From the NCBI GenBank assembly GCA_964437515.1, contig CAYTHB010000007.1:5004-69003 (forward strand): DNA of 64,000 bases, written 5' to 3'. Origin of the DNA: Sterolibacterium sp964437515 (GTDB lineage Bacteria > Pseudomonadota > Gammaproteobacteria > Burkholderiales > Rhodocyclaceae). Below the pieces are notes generated by a model that worked only from the letters and a program-made list of their open reading frames with translations, was not told where the DNA came from and did no database searches. Position numbers and translations under genes: made by a program. This document shows, piece by piece, positions 42,702-49,665 of the stretch (positions are counted from its first letter, which is position 1; every line of letters starts with the position of its first letter).

Positions 42702-43058
42702 TTACTCATCTTCATCCTCATCCACCCAATCCTCTCCATAGATCAACTTGTTGAGTAAAGATTTTGTATCGACTTCGGCACTGATCTGCGCCCATCTTTC
42801 CTTGTCGGCGACAGTTTCAAGAATCAGTTCATCCGTACCCAGTTGATCGACCACCCCCCAGAACGTCGTTCCTGTGCCCCTGAAAAAACTACGGAACCAC
42901 GGAAACACAGGTTGCGGCCACCAAGTGGAGCACTGGAAATCAAGGCTGCAGATAAACAGCGTGTAACGCTCGGCAAACTTTCTCGGTGCCAGGGTTGTCG
43001 CACCGCAGCCACGACAAGTGATTACGATCATTTCGGCTTCTTGAATTGTCAGCGTCAT
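42702..43058 (-). CDS. Hypothetical acidic-tailed protein with one CxxC
   Basis: 118 residues, or 109 if ATG 43031 is used (MIVITCRGCGATTLAPRKFA). One CRGC pair near the N-terminus could be half a zinc ribbon; the middle is aromatic-rich (STWWPQPVFPWFRSFF) and the tail strongly acidic (EDWVDEDEDE). No family recognised. Coding character is supported by the intact frame and by the absence of another frame; no ribosome site decides the start. Confidence 0.55.
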   Translation of the reverse strand: MTLTIQEAEMIVITCRGCGATTLAPRKFAERYTLFICSLDFQCSTWWPQPVFPWFRSFFRGTGTTFWGVVDQLGTDELILETVADKERWAQISAEVDTKSLLNKLIYGEDWVDEDEDE

Positions 43059-43088
43059 AGTAGAGACTCTTTCATCAAGACCATAGGC

Positions 43089-43798
43089 TCAAGCAGCAAG
43101 CTGTACTGCCCAGATACTGGCCTCAATATGATTGTGTGGCAAAAAATTCGCCTTTTGCTCCGCGCTGATACTGACCGTCAGATCACGACCCAAGCTGGCC
43201 AACACACACACTCCGTTGCCTGCCTCAATTCCTGTACCACCAAGGTTTCTCCTGGCCGCCCGCGCAGGACGATACCCACACTCAGCAGTTTTTCCGGTTG
43301 GCTGAGTATCTGCTGCATCAGTGGATGCGCCAATGCCGCACGAGTCGCCTGTTGCGCGCGTTCAGTACCGCTGGCGGATGCCTAGCCGACGGCCGCCAAA
43401 CGCTGGCTCCCGGGGTTGTCGCGCATCGCCAGAAAATCAATGAAATGACCATTGCTATCCTTTGCCCCCACCAATATCGGTAACTGATGCACCGCATGCA
43501 GCAAGGCGCGTTGCAGGGTATCTTGCGCCGCCATGAAACCCTCCGGCCAACGCCCGGACGGTGACAGAGCATTGAGATCGAGCACCAGAACCTGCCCGCC
43601 CGCTTGCATCAATTCATTGAGCGTCTCCTGCGCGGCTTGCTCGCACTCCGGTGTGGCGCGCATCGGCAAGACCGCCAACGTCAGGGTCGGCATATTGTGT
43701 TGTCTGGCCAAGGCATGCACAGCCCGCGCTGCGCCTTGGCCGATGGCTTTGCCCATATCCGCAATCACAACGACAAACGGACTCCCTTTAATAAAGCA
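43089..43798 (-). pseudogene. Degenerate FtsZ/tubulin-like gene, 5' deleted, with in-frame stop and frameshift
   Basis: Read on the minus strand from about 43798 it begins abruptly inside an FtsZ-like GTPase: VVVIADMGKAIGQGAARAV stands where FtsZ has AGMGGGTGTGAAP, and ARQHNMPTLTLAVLP matches the TVAVVTKPF strand. A TAG at 43382-43384 interrupts the frame; beyond it the same frame continues SGTERAQQATRAALAHPLM, matching the FtsZ segment SGEDRAEEAAEMAISSPLL, then LLSVGIVLRGRPGETLVVQE. A shift near 43210 then gives LASLGRDLTVSISAEQ to a stop at 43089. The glycine-rich GTP loop is already degenerate, so it was a divergent paralogue, not the division FtsZ. The first ~95 residues are missing. Confidence 0.7.
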
Positions 43799-43799
43799 A

Positions 43800-44174
43800 C
43801 TGGTCTTGGGGCGAATAGTGACGGCAGAAATCCTGGACAAGCCCGTACGCCAAAAGCCTGCGTTTGATCTTGATGCCTATATTGCCAGCGGTGCATTTGG
43901 CATTTCTGTGGAAGCAGGCCAGTCGATTCATCTGGTCGTCGATTTTGCACGGGAAGCAGCACACACATTTCTGGAGCGACCACTGGCGGCGAATCAATCG
44001 GTTGAAGAAATAGGAAAAAATACCGTGCGGCTGACCGCCGATGTGCCGGATACGCTAGAACTCCGTCGCTGGCTGCTCGGATTTGCTGAATTGGCCGTTG
44101 TGCAGCAACCGGCTGCGTTGCGCGAAGAAATGTGCAAAAAAATAGCGCGCATGCAACAGGCTTATGCGGGGTGA
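43800..44174 (+). pseudogene. C-terminal fragment of a WYL-domain transcriptional regulator
   Basis: From about 43800 the plus strand reads LGRIVTAEILDKPVRQKPAF DLDAYIASGAFGI, then VRLTADVPDTLELRRWLLG and a final helix, which is the end of a WYL domain plus its C-terminal extension. The HTH and most of WYL are absent; upstream in this frame is antisense to the FtsZ-like remnant. It begins where that remnant ends, so both lost their 5' parts in one deletion. It ends at 44174 with a normal stop. Confidence 0.75.
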
Positions 44175-44260
44175 AATGGGCTTGCGTATTTCGATTCACC
44201 GTCGCGGCGATATTTCAGTGAGCGGCAACAGGGCGTAGCAGAAAAGAACCTTGCAATTAT

Positions 44261-44303
44261 CTATTGTTTGCCTAGAATAACAATAGTTATCCGCACTGCG
44301 GAT
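44261..44303. promoter_or_regulatory. Two inverted repeats before the PaaA/ParE-like module
   Basis: CTATTGTT (44261-44268) and AACAATAG (44279-44286) are perfect arms; ATCCGCACTGCGGAT (44289-44303) is a second palindrome. Both lie within 70 bases of the antitoxin start and are operator candidates. Confidence 0.55.
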
Positions 44304-44327
44304 TTATAGAAAAAACAAGGGGGCTGC

Positions 44328-44768
44328 ATGATAGAAACCATCGACCACGGAGTCTTGTCCCAGCTGGTTGAGGCTGGCGCGGTCAGTGGTGTCCAGATCG
44401 TCGGCCAAAGCGGCGGCTGGTCTGTACTCGTCAAGTACGGCAAAATTGAACGGCCGCTGGCCGCTCAGCGCAGTCGGCAAGTACGGCTGTTCCGGAAATT
44501 CGAAACCCTGGTTTCCTATCTCAAAGGGATGGGCATTGCGCGTTTCGATGTGGATGCAGCGAGCTACGACCCTGACACCGCCAATATGCCTCGCAGACCC
44601 GACCGAGCCGAGGCGTTGAAGCGTACCCACGAAGCCGCCGCTTATGACGCATGGTTCCGTGCGGAAGTGCAAGCCAGCATTGACGATCCGCGCCCAAGCG
44701 TATCCGATGACGAAGCCCGCGCGCAGTTCAAAGTCCGTAAGGCCGCATTGCGGCGTGCTGCGCGGTGA
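44328..44768 (+). CDS. PaaA-like antitoxin, partner of ParE
   Basis: 146 residues. The first 90 (MIETIDHGVLSQLVEAGAVS then VQIVGQSGGWSVLVKYG) form a beta-rich domain seen in many ParE-partner proteins; the helical C-terminus (KRTHEAAAYDAWFRAEVQAS and DDEARAQFKVRKAALRR) is the PaaA2-type toxin-binding part. It overlaps the toxin start (GTGA at 44765). It should block the toxin and may bind the palindromes upstream. Confidence 0.75.
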   Translation: MIETIDHGVLSQLVEAGAVSGVQIVGQSGGWSVLVKYGKIERPLAAQRSRQVRLFRKFETLVSYLKGMGIARFDVDAASYDPDTANMPRRPDRAEALKRTHEAAAYDAWFRAEVQASIDDPRPSVSDDEARAQFKVRKAALRRAAR

Positions 44769-45079
44769 CGCGACTCGTTTGGCGCCCAATGGCGCTGACT
44801 GACCGTGAAGCCATCATGGACTTCATCGCGCAGGACAACCCTGCTGCTGCCATCGAGCTTGACGACGAATTCGAGGCCAAGGCCGAACAGGCGCGACAGC
44901 GCCCCACACTCTACCGTACAGGCCGCGTACGAGGGACGCGAGAAATCGTAGTGCGCCCCAATTATGTTTTGGTCTACCGCATCGAGGACGGGGGCAACAC
45001 TCTGGTCGTACTGCGCGTGCTTCATGCTGCGCAGCAGTGGCCCGAATCCGTCGATAGAGACGACTCCCAGTCTATCTGA
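44765..45079 (+). CDS. ParE/RelE family toxin
   Basis: 104 residues from GTG 44765. Typical ParE: LVWRPMALTDREAIMDFIAQ DNP, AAAIELDDEFEAKAEQ, RTGRVRGTREIVVRPNYVLV YRI and the final VLRVLHAAQQWP. ParE toxins poison DNA gyrase. It is translationally coupled to the antitoxin. Confidence 0.9.
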   Translation: MTRLVWRPMALTDREAIMDFIAQDNPAAAIELDDEFEAKAEQARQRPTLYRTGRVRGTREIVVRPNYVLVYRIEDGGNTLVVLRVLHAAQQWPESVDRDDSQSI

Positions 45080-45116
45080 GAATACTATCAATCACGAATA
45101 ATATTGACATATTCTC
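45078..45116. promoter_or_regulatory. Inverted repeat in the hipBA-2 leader
   Basis: GAGAATA (45078-45084) and TATTCTC (45110-45116) are perfect arms in an A/T-rich leader that also has AGAATATATT and GGAATATT before the hipB start at 45188. HipB-type operators are of this kind; the assignment is inferred. Confidence 0.5.
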
Positions 45117-45187
45117 GAAAGAGCATATATTTTTAATATTTGCCAACAAGAATATATTGTAGATATTCACGATTAGGAATATTAGCC

Positions 45188-45475
45188 ATGGCCGACACCA
45201 TTCGTACCAGCGGTCAGCTTGGCCCCATCTTGAAGCGATTGCGCAAGGCCAAGGGCTGGTCGCAGTTGGAACTTGGCAAGAAGATCGGGCTATCGCAAGA
45301 GCGCATCTCCGTGATTGAAAACCATCCGGAACGGGTTTCCATCGATCAGCTTCTCACTGTCCTGATGACTCTGGATGCCGAACTCCAGGTTGAGCAGCGA
45401 TCACAAATTTCTGCGGATGCTTCTCCGCTGCTTGCATCTGCACCGCATTCAACAACGTCGCAGGACTCTTGGTGA
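45188..45475 (+). CDS. HipB-like antitoxin, XRE family, locus 2
   Basis: 95 residues from ATG 45188 (MADTIRTSGQLGPILKRLRK). HTH: GWSQLELGKKIGLSQERISV IE. The C-terminus is a flexible Ser/Ala tail. An earlier in-frame start at 45140 lies in the A/T-rich operator. The stop overlaps the HipA ATG by one base (TGATG). Confidence 0.9.
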   Translation: MADTIRTSGQLGPILKRLRKAKGWSQLELGKKIGLSQERISVIENHPERVSIDQLLTVLMTLDAELQVEQRSQISADASPLLASAPHSTTSQDSW

Positions 45476-46806
45476 TGGCCGGCCGCCCCTCCAGCAAGAA
45501 AACACTCGGCATCTGGATGAACGGTGAGTTGGTCGGCCATTGGACATTCAGCTCGACCTATGGTCATGCGTTTGCCTACGATTTCGCGTGGATCACTCAC
45601 CCCAGAAGTCGTTCCTTATCGCTTTCTCTGCCCTTGTCTCAGGGCACAGCCCCATTCACGGGTAGCCGGGTCGAATCCTACTTCGACAATCTGCTGCCCG
45701 ATAGCCTCGGCATTCGTAAACGGATTGCCACAAGATTCGGTGCCGACTCGGTTCAGGCGTTTCAACTTCTGGAGAAGATTGGTCGCGATTGCGTGGGTGC
45801 CATCCAGATCCTGCCCGCGGACAGCGCGCCCCCAGATGTGCGACGGATCGAAGCCGATCCCCTGTCCGAGCAGGACATCGAGCGCATCCTTGACGATACG
45901 GTGAGCAATCAGAATATCGGCATCCCGATCGAAGAGGAACTGCGCATATCCATCGCCGGCGCGCAGGAGAAGACGGCCATCCTCTGGCACGATAAGCAAT
46001 GGTGCCGTCCGCATGGAACAACGCCGACCACACATATCCTGAAGCTGCCCATGGGTGAAGTGGGGGGCATGCGCGCCGACGTTTCGACTTCGGTGGAGAA
46101 CGAGTGGCTGTGCGCCCAGTTGGTGCACGCCTATGGGCTTCCTGTGGCCGAGTGCGCGATGGCGACATTTGGCCGCCACAAGGCCTTGGTGGTCACGCGT
46201 TTCGACCGCATGCTCGCTGACGGATGGTGGGCACGTTTGCCCCAAGAGGATTTTTGCCAGGTCAAAGGAAAGCCACCCAATCTCAAGTATGAAGCACACG
46301 GTGGCCCCGGCATGGCATCTATCCTCGATACCTTGCGTGGTAGCGATCATGCCGAGCTTGATCGACGAAACTTCCTGAAAGCACAGCTCATCTTCTGGTT
46401 GCTTGCAGCCCCAGACGGTCATGCCAAAAATTTCAGCATCTTCATGGGTGCTGGCGATCATTTCCGGGCAACACCGCTCTACGACGTCATGTCGGCATGG
46501 CCAGTCATTGGCGATGGCGAACGCGAGTTTCAATGGCAGAAGGTCAAGCTGGCGATGGCACTCAGAACCCGGAACGCCCATTACCGGATGCATGAAATCC
46601 AGCGGCGGCACTGGAATGAAGTCGCCAAAGCGAACGCTCTTGGCAGTGATTTCGAAGATGTCATTGAAGACCTCATTGCCCTGACGCCGGCGGTCATCGA
46701 GTCAGTGGCTTCACGACTGCCTGCCGACTTCCCGACCAAAGTCTCCGAACCCATCTTCAATGGCCTGCGCGCGCAAATTGAACGATTGGTTGCGGCACAG
46801 CGGTAA
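45475..46806 (+). CDS. HipA-like serine/threonine kinase toxin, locus 2
   Basis: 443 residues from ATG 45475. N-terminal HipA domain (LGIWMNGELVGHW, ESYFDNLLPDS), Gly-rich loop SIAGAQEKTAIL, lysine in THILKLP, ENEW, VVTRFDR, catalytic loop APDGHAKNFSIF and metal site LYDVMSA. This is the canonical HipA layout, closer to E. coli HipA than the locus at 15973. It should phosphorylate a tRNA synthetase and slow growth. Confidence 0.93.
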   Translation: MAGRPSSKKTLGIWMNGELVGHWTFSSTYGHAFAYDFAWITHPRSRSLSLSLPLSQGTAPFTGSRVESYFDNLLPDSLGIRKRIATRFGADSVQAFQLLEKIGRDCVGAIQILPADSAPPDVRRIEADPLSEQDIERILDDTVSNQNIGIPIEEELRISIAGAQEKTAILWHDKQWCRPHGTTPTTHILKLPMGEVGGMRADVSTSVENEWLCAQLVHAYGLPVAECAMATFGRHKALVVTRFDRMLADGWWARLPQEDFCQVKGKPPNLKYEAHGGPGMASILDTLRGSDHAELDRRNFLKAQLIFWLLAAPDGHAKNFSIFMGAGDHFRATPLYDVMSAWPVIGDGEREFQWQKVKLAMALRTRNAHYRMHEIQRRHWNEVAKANALGSDFEDVIEDLIALTPAVIESVASRLPADFPTKVSEPIFNGLRAQIERLVAAQR

Positions 46807-46927
46807 CCGAATTTGATCTGATTCCCCGCAGCCCAGATAGTAAACGTCAATACTTGTCGCATCTCTCTCTTAAAGTGGCGTTACCGCTCATGTCGGGCGG
46901 ATTACAGAACAAACACAGGAGATTGAA

Positions 46928-47091
46928 ATGAGCGACACATTGACTAAACCAAAGTCGTCTGCACCTGCCAGTACGCCGCATATCGAGACCATCAGTAATT
47001 CCACCAGATTGTGTTCGACTTTCTTGGCTTGCCGTGGATCGTGAATGCCAACAAATACGTCCGCCATCCGTAACCGGTTTTCTGTTTCCAT
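46928..47091. pseudogene. ISAs1-family transposase N-terminal scar with a broken small reading frame
   Basis: On the minus strand, 47091 to about 46943 encodes METENRLRMADVFVGIHDPR, QAKKVEHNLVELLMVSICGV, LAGADDF: the conserved start of ISAs1-family transposases (DPR...H.L.D.L...C.VL.GAD). Nothing of the DDE domain follows. On the plus strand a good ribosome site (CAGGAGATTGAA) precedes ATG 46928 (MSDTLTKPK), whose frame runs into the transposase antisense and stops, so it is a decapitated gene. The 445 bases between hipA and hicA hold nothing else recognisable. Confidence 0.65.
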
Positions 47092-47251
47092 GAGCCACCC
47101 AAAAAGGCAGAAAACTACACAATTCAAGCCTCTGTGAACAACCCCATCGGTAAGGCATTGATCGTGAACGAATATTTTGTGGGGTCTACGACGATGCGAC
47201 GATGTCATTCGTGCGATTGCCTTGGTTTCTGCGGTTGACCGGTTAAATGCA

Positions 47252-47458
47252 GTGTGTATATTTACACAAATAAAAAGTGCGGACATCATCAAACGACTAG
47301 AATCCGAGGGCTGGCAGCATGTGGGTGGCAAAGGTGACCACATGAACTTCAAGCATCCTACCAACCCTGCCCACGTGGTCGTGCCGCACCCGCGCAAAGA
47401 TATGGCTATCGGCACACTGCGCAACATCTACCGGCAAGCCGGCTGGAACTGGAGGTGA
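47252..47458 (+). CDS. HicA mRNA interferase toxin, start codon doubtful
   Basis: The HicA core is clear: KSADIIKRLESEGWQHVGGK GDHMNFKHPTNPAHVVVPHP and GTLRNIYRQAGWNW, with the catalytic His in KGDHMNF. HicA normally starts MK/MN just before SA(D/E)II; here that codon is ATA at 47270. The nearest upstream in-frame starter is GTG 47252, giving 68 residues, but it has only a weak ribosome site. The toxin may be silenced or poorly translated. It overlaps HicB (GTGA at 47455). Confidence 0.85.
   Translation: MCIFTQIKSADIIKRLESEGWQHVGGKGDHMNFKHPTNPAHVVVPHPRKDMAIGTLRNIYRQAGWNWR
47253..47268. promoter_or_regulatory. Palindrome at the hicA start
   Basis: TGTGTATATTTACACA has perfect 6-bp arms around four bases and ends one base before the ATA codon at 47270; a likely HicB operator. 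Confidence 0.55.
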
Positions 47459-47856
47459 CTATGTTGTACCCGGTCTATGTGCACAAGGACGAAGGCAGCG
47501 CCTACGGACTGACCTTTCCTGACTTTCCCGGCTGTTTTTCGGCAGCAGACGAGTTGGCTGATTTGCCCGGCATGGCTCAGGAAGCAGTTGAGGTGTACTT
47601 TGATGGCGAAGATATGGAAATTCCTGTTCCGTCGGTGCCGGAACAGTGGATCGCCGATGAGCGTTTTGAGGGGGGCTACTGGATGCTGGTCGAAATCGAC
47701 TTGGCGAAAATCCGCAGTCGGCCGGTGCGTCTCAACGTTTCCTTGCCGGAGTATTTGGTGACCCGCATCGATAACTATGCCAAAGCTCACCACCTGAGTC
47801 GTTCCGGATTTCTTGCCAAGGCAGCCGAACGCGAGTTGTTAGGGGACCACGTTTAA
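47455..47856 (+). CDS. HicB antitoxin
   Basis: 133 residues from GTG 47455, or 131 from ATG 47461. N-terminal partial RNase-H-like fold typical of HicB (YPVYVHKDEGSAYGLTFPDF PGCFSAADELAD) and a C-terminal ribbon-helix-helix (RLNVSLPEYLVTRIDNYAKA HHLSRSGFLAKAA). It binds HicA and DNA. The start overlaps the hicA stop. Confidence 0.93.
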   Translation: MTMLYPVYVHKDEGSAYGLTFPDFPGCFSAADELADLPGMAQEAVEVYFDGEDMEIPVPSVPEQWIADERFEGGYWMLVEIDLAKIRSRPVRLNVSLPEYLVTRIDNYAKAHHLSRSGFLAKAAERELLGDHV

Positions 47857-48043
47857 TCGGTTAAACCTAGAAACCGCAGTTGGACGCCTTTGAGTGTGCG
47901 TTTTTTGGATTACTTGGCAAGGCGCGGAGAGTACAACTGAGCGCATGGCCGCTCCCTGCAACGTGAGGCTTATAAATCGTTCGAAATTCACAGAAATAGC
48001 GGAGCCTTTTATCAAGATAAGCGGTCAACTGCGGTATTCTAGG

Positions 48044-48283
48044 TTAGCGTGAAATACAAAAATCAGAGTCGAGTTGAAGTTTCGAGCGTAGCGAGCCAAT
48101 CAGTAGCCCAGTAGCCGCCCATTGAGGGGGCGTAGGCGGGGTTTCACGGAGCACTGCTCCGTGCCGCCGAAGCCGGACGGCTGTGCAAAGCCGTCCGTGG
48201 GGGATGGGTGGGGTAGGTGTATTTTGTATCGGATAATGATTATTTCATCCTCTGTGGGTGGAGCCGGCTACCATGATCGTTAA
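48044..48283 (+). repeat. MITE-like repeat, copy 2 (long form)
   Basis: Begins TTAGCGTGAAATACAAAAAT and ends CCATGATCGTTA, like the copy at 14260-14413, but has about 75 extra bases containing CGGAGCACTGCTCCG and the hairpin GGACGGCT/AGCCGTCC. It fills half of the 497-base gap between hicB and the AIM24 gene; the rest (47857-48043) shows nothing recognisable. Confidence 0.85.
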
Positions 48284-48353
48284 ATACACGATCCCATTTT
48301 TTATGCCTTTCTGTCTTGCCGAATATCAACCCTAATTCAACGGAGAACTTCAT

Positions 48354-49157
48354 ATGAGTAGCAGCGGAATGCACGAAATTGACTACTTCATTCATGGTGA
48401 CGACATGCAGTTCGTCGAGATCGAGCTTGATCCCGGTGAGGCGGCGATTGGCGAGGCCGGCAGCATGATGTATATGGAAGACGGCATCCGCATGGATGCC
48501 ATCATCGGTGATGGTTCGGCTCAGCAAAGCGGCTTGTTTGGCAAGTTGATCGGTGCGGGCAAACGTTTGATTACTGGTGAGTCGCTGTTTACCACGGTGT
48601 ATTCCAATGAGGGGCAGGGCAAGCGCCGCGTCGCCTTCGCCGCGCCGTATACCGGCAAAATCATTCCCTTCGATCTCAGGAAGCATGGTGGCACCATCAT
48701 TTGTCAGAAGGACGCTTTTCTCTGCGCGGCCAAAGGCGTGTCGCTTGGTATCGCTTTCCAACGTCGGCTGGGGGCGGGGTTTTTTGGAGGTGAAGGCTTC
48801 ATCATGGAGAAGCTGGAAGGCGACGGGATGGCCTTCGCACATTCAGGCGGCACGGTGATCGAACGGACGCTCGCGGCCGGTGAGACGCTGCGCGTCGATA
48901 CGGGCTGTGTCGTTGCGTACACAGCGGGTATCGATTTCGATATCCAGTTCGTCGGCGGTATCAAGACGGCAATGTTCGGTGGCGAAGGCTTGTTTTTTGC
49001 CACCTTGCGCGGGCCGGGCACGGTGTGGATCCAGTCGCTGCCATTTGCCCGGCTGGCCTCGCGCATTTTTGCCGCTGCACCGCTGCAAAAGGGCGGTGGG
49101 GGCGGTAGCACGGAGGAAGGCGGCCTGCTCGGTGGCCTGTTCAACGGCCAGGATTGA
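48354..49157 (+). CDS. TIGR00266/AIM24 family protein
   Basis: 267 residues. Signature blocks: MQFVEIELDPGEAAIGEAGS MMYMEDGI, LTTVYSNEGQ-like SLFTTVYSNEG, DAFLCAAKGVSL, GGEGFIMEKLEGDGMAFAHS GG and VQFVGGIKTAMFGGEGLFFA-like repeats of a beta-sandwich, ending in a Gly-rich tail (GGGGGSTEEGGLLGGLFNG). The family is widespread, of unknown biochemical role, often linked to membrane stress or phage shock-like settings. The upstream gap holds a MITE-like repeat. Confidence 0.9.
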   Translation: MSSSGMHEIDYFIHGDDMQFVEIELDPGEAAIGEAGSMMYMEDGIRMDAIIGDGSAQQSGLFGKLIGAGKRLITGESLFTTVYSNEGQGKRRVAFAAPYTGKIIPFDLRKHGGTIICQKDAFLCAAKGVSLGIAFQRRLGAGFFGGEGFIMEKLEGDGMAFAHSGGTVIERTLAAGETLRVDTGCVVAYTAGIDFDIQFVGGIKTAMFGGEGLFFATLRGPGTVWIQSLPFARLASRIFAAAPLQKGGGGGSTEEGGLLGGLFNGQD

Positions 49158-49257
49158 GGCGGGGTGAGCAGATAACGTCCGATCTTTTCATCCCATGAAC
49201 GAAATGTCGCTGACGTAGCTTTGCAAAATTTTCCATGCGGACTACGCCTGGTGAGGT

Positions 49258-49492
49258 TGGCGTGAAACAACGAAAACGGAGTCGGGTTGAAGCTTCGAGC
49301 ATAGCGAGCCAATCAGTAGCCGCCCCCAGGGCAATCGCATGAAGTCCATCAAGCCTGCCTGCAAAAATCACCTTCCTGCGCGTGGGGCAGGTTTTCTCAC
49401 CGTCACCCTGCGCGAAGTCGCAGGATCCATGGGGTTTGTGCCGAGTCGGCGCTGTGGATTCTGCGACTGCGCTGCGCTTGCGCAGAATGACG
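49258..49492 (+). repeat. Third MITE-like copy (partial) and REP-like hairpins
   Basis: 49258-49326 matches the first 70 bases of the MITE-like repeat (TGAAGCTTCGAGCATAGCGA then GCCAATCAGTAGCCGCC). 49401-49492 contains ACCCTGCG/CGCAGG and ATTCTGCG/CGCAGAAT stems of the REP-like family. An open frame at 49339-49575 made of these repeats is not considered a gene. The 508 bases between the AIM24 gene and prfC hold these repeats and the prfC promoter element. Confidence 0.7.
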
Positions 49493-49619
49493 GGATAATG
49501 GTGCTGTATTTGGCCGGAATGACGGGAGAGGGCAACAATCTCGCCGCGAAAGAGGGCTTCATGCGATTGCCCTGATGCTTGCTGTTGGTATTCGTTGGTA
49601 TTCGTACAGAGCTTCCCTG

Positions 49620-49637
49620 ACAGAATATAATCGCCGA
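49620..49637 (+). promoter_or_regulatory. prfC promoter element
   Basis: ACAGAATATAATCGCCGA includes a perfect TATAAT hexamer, about 29 bases before the GTG start of prfC. TTCGTACAG-like bases upstream make a poor -35. Near-identical sequence occurs at 42625-42642. Confidence 0.5.
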
Positions 49638-49665
49638 TTCTCTTTGCCGCCTTTACCTTCCCGCT

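Noticed and set aside
46888..47427. 180-residue intact minus-strand gene between hipA and hicB
   Set aside because: Only about 50 residues match a transposase N-terminus; the rest is antisense to hicA or unrelated, so it is a scar.
48240..48842. 200-residue minus-strand frame
   Set aside because: Shadow of the AIM24 family gene; no recognisable protein.
49339..49575. 78-residue open frame before prfC
   Set aside because: Made entirely of REP-like and MITE-like repeat sequence; no ribosome site or family.
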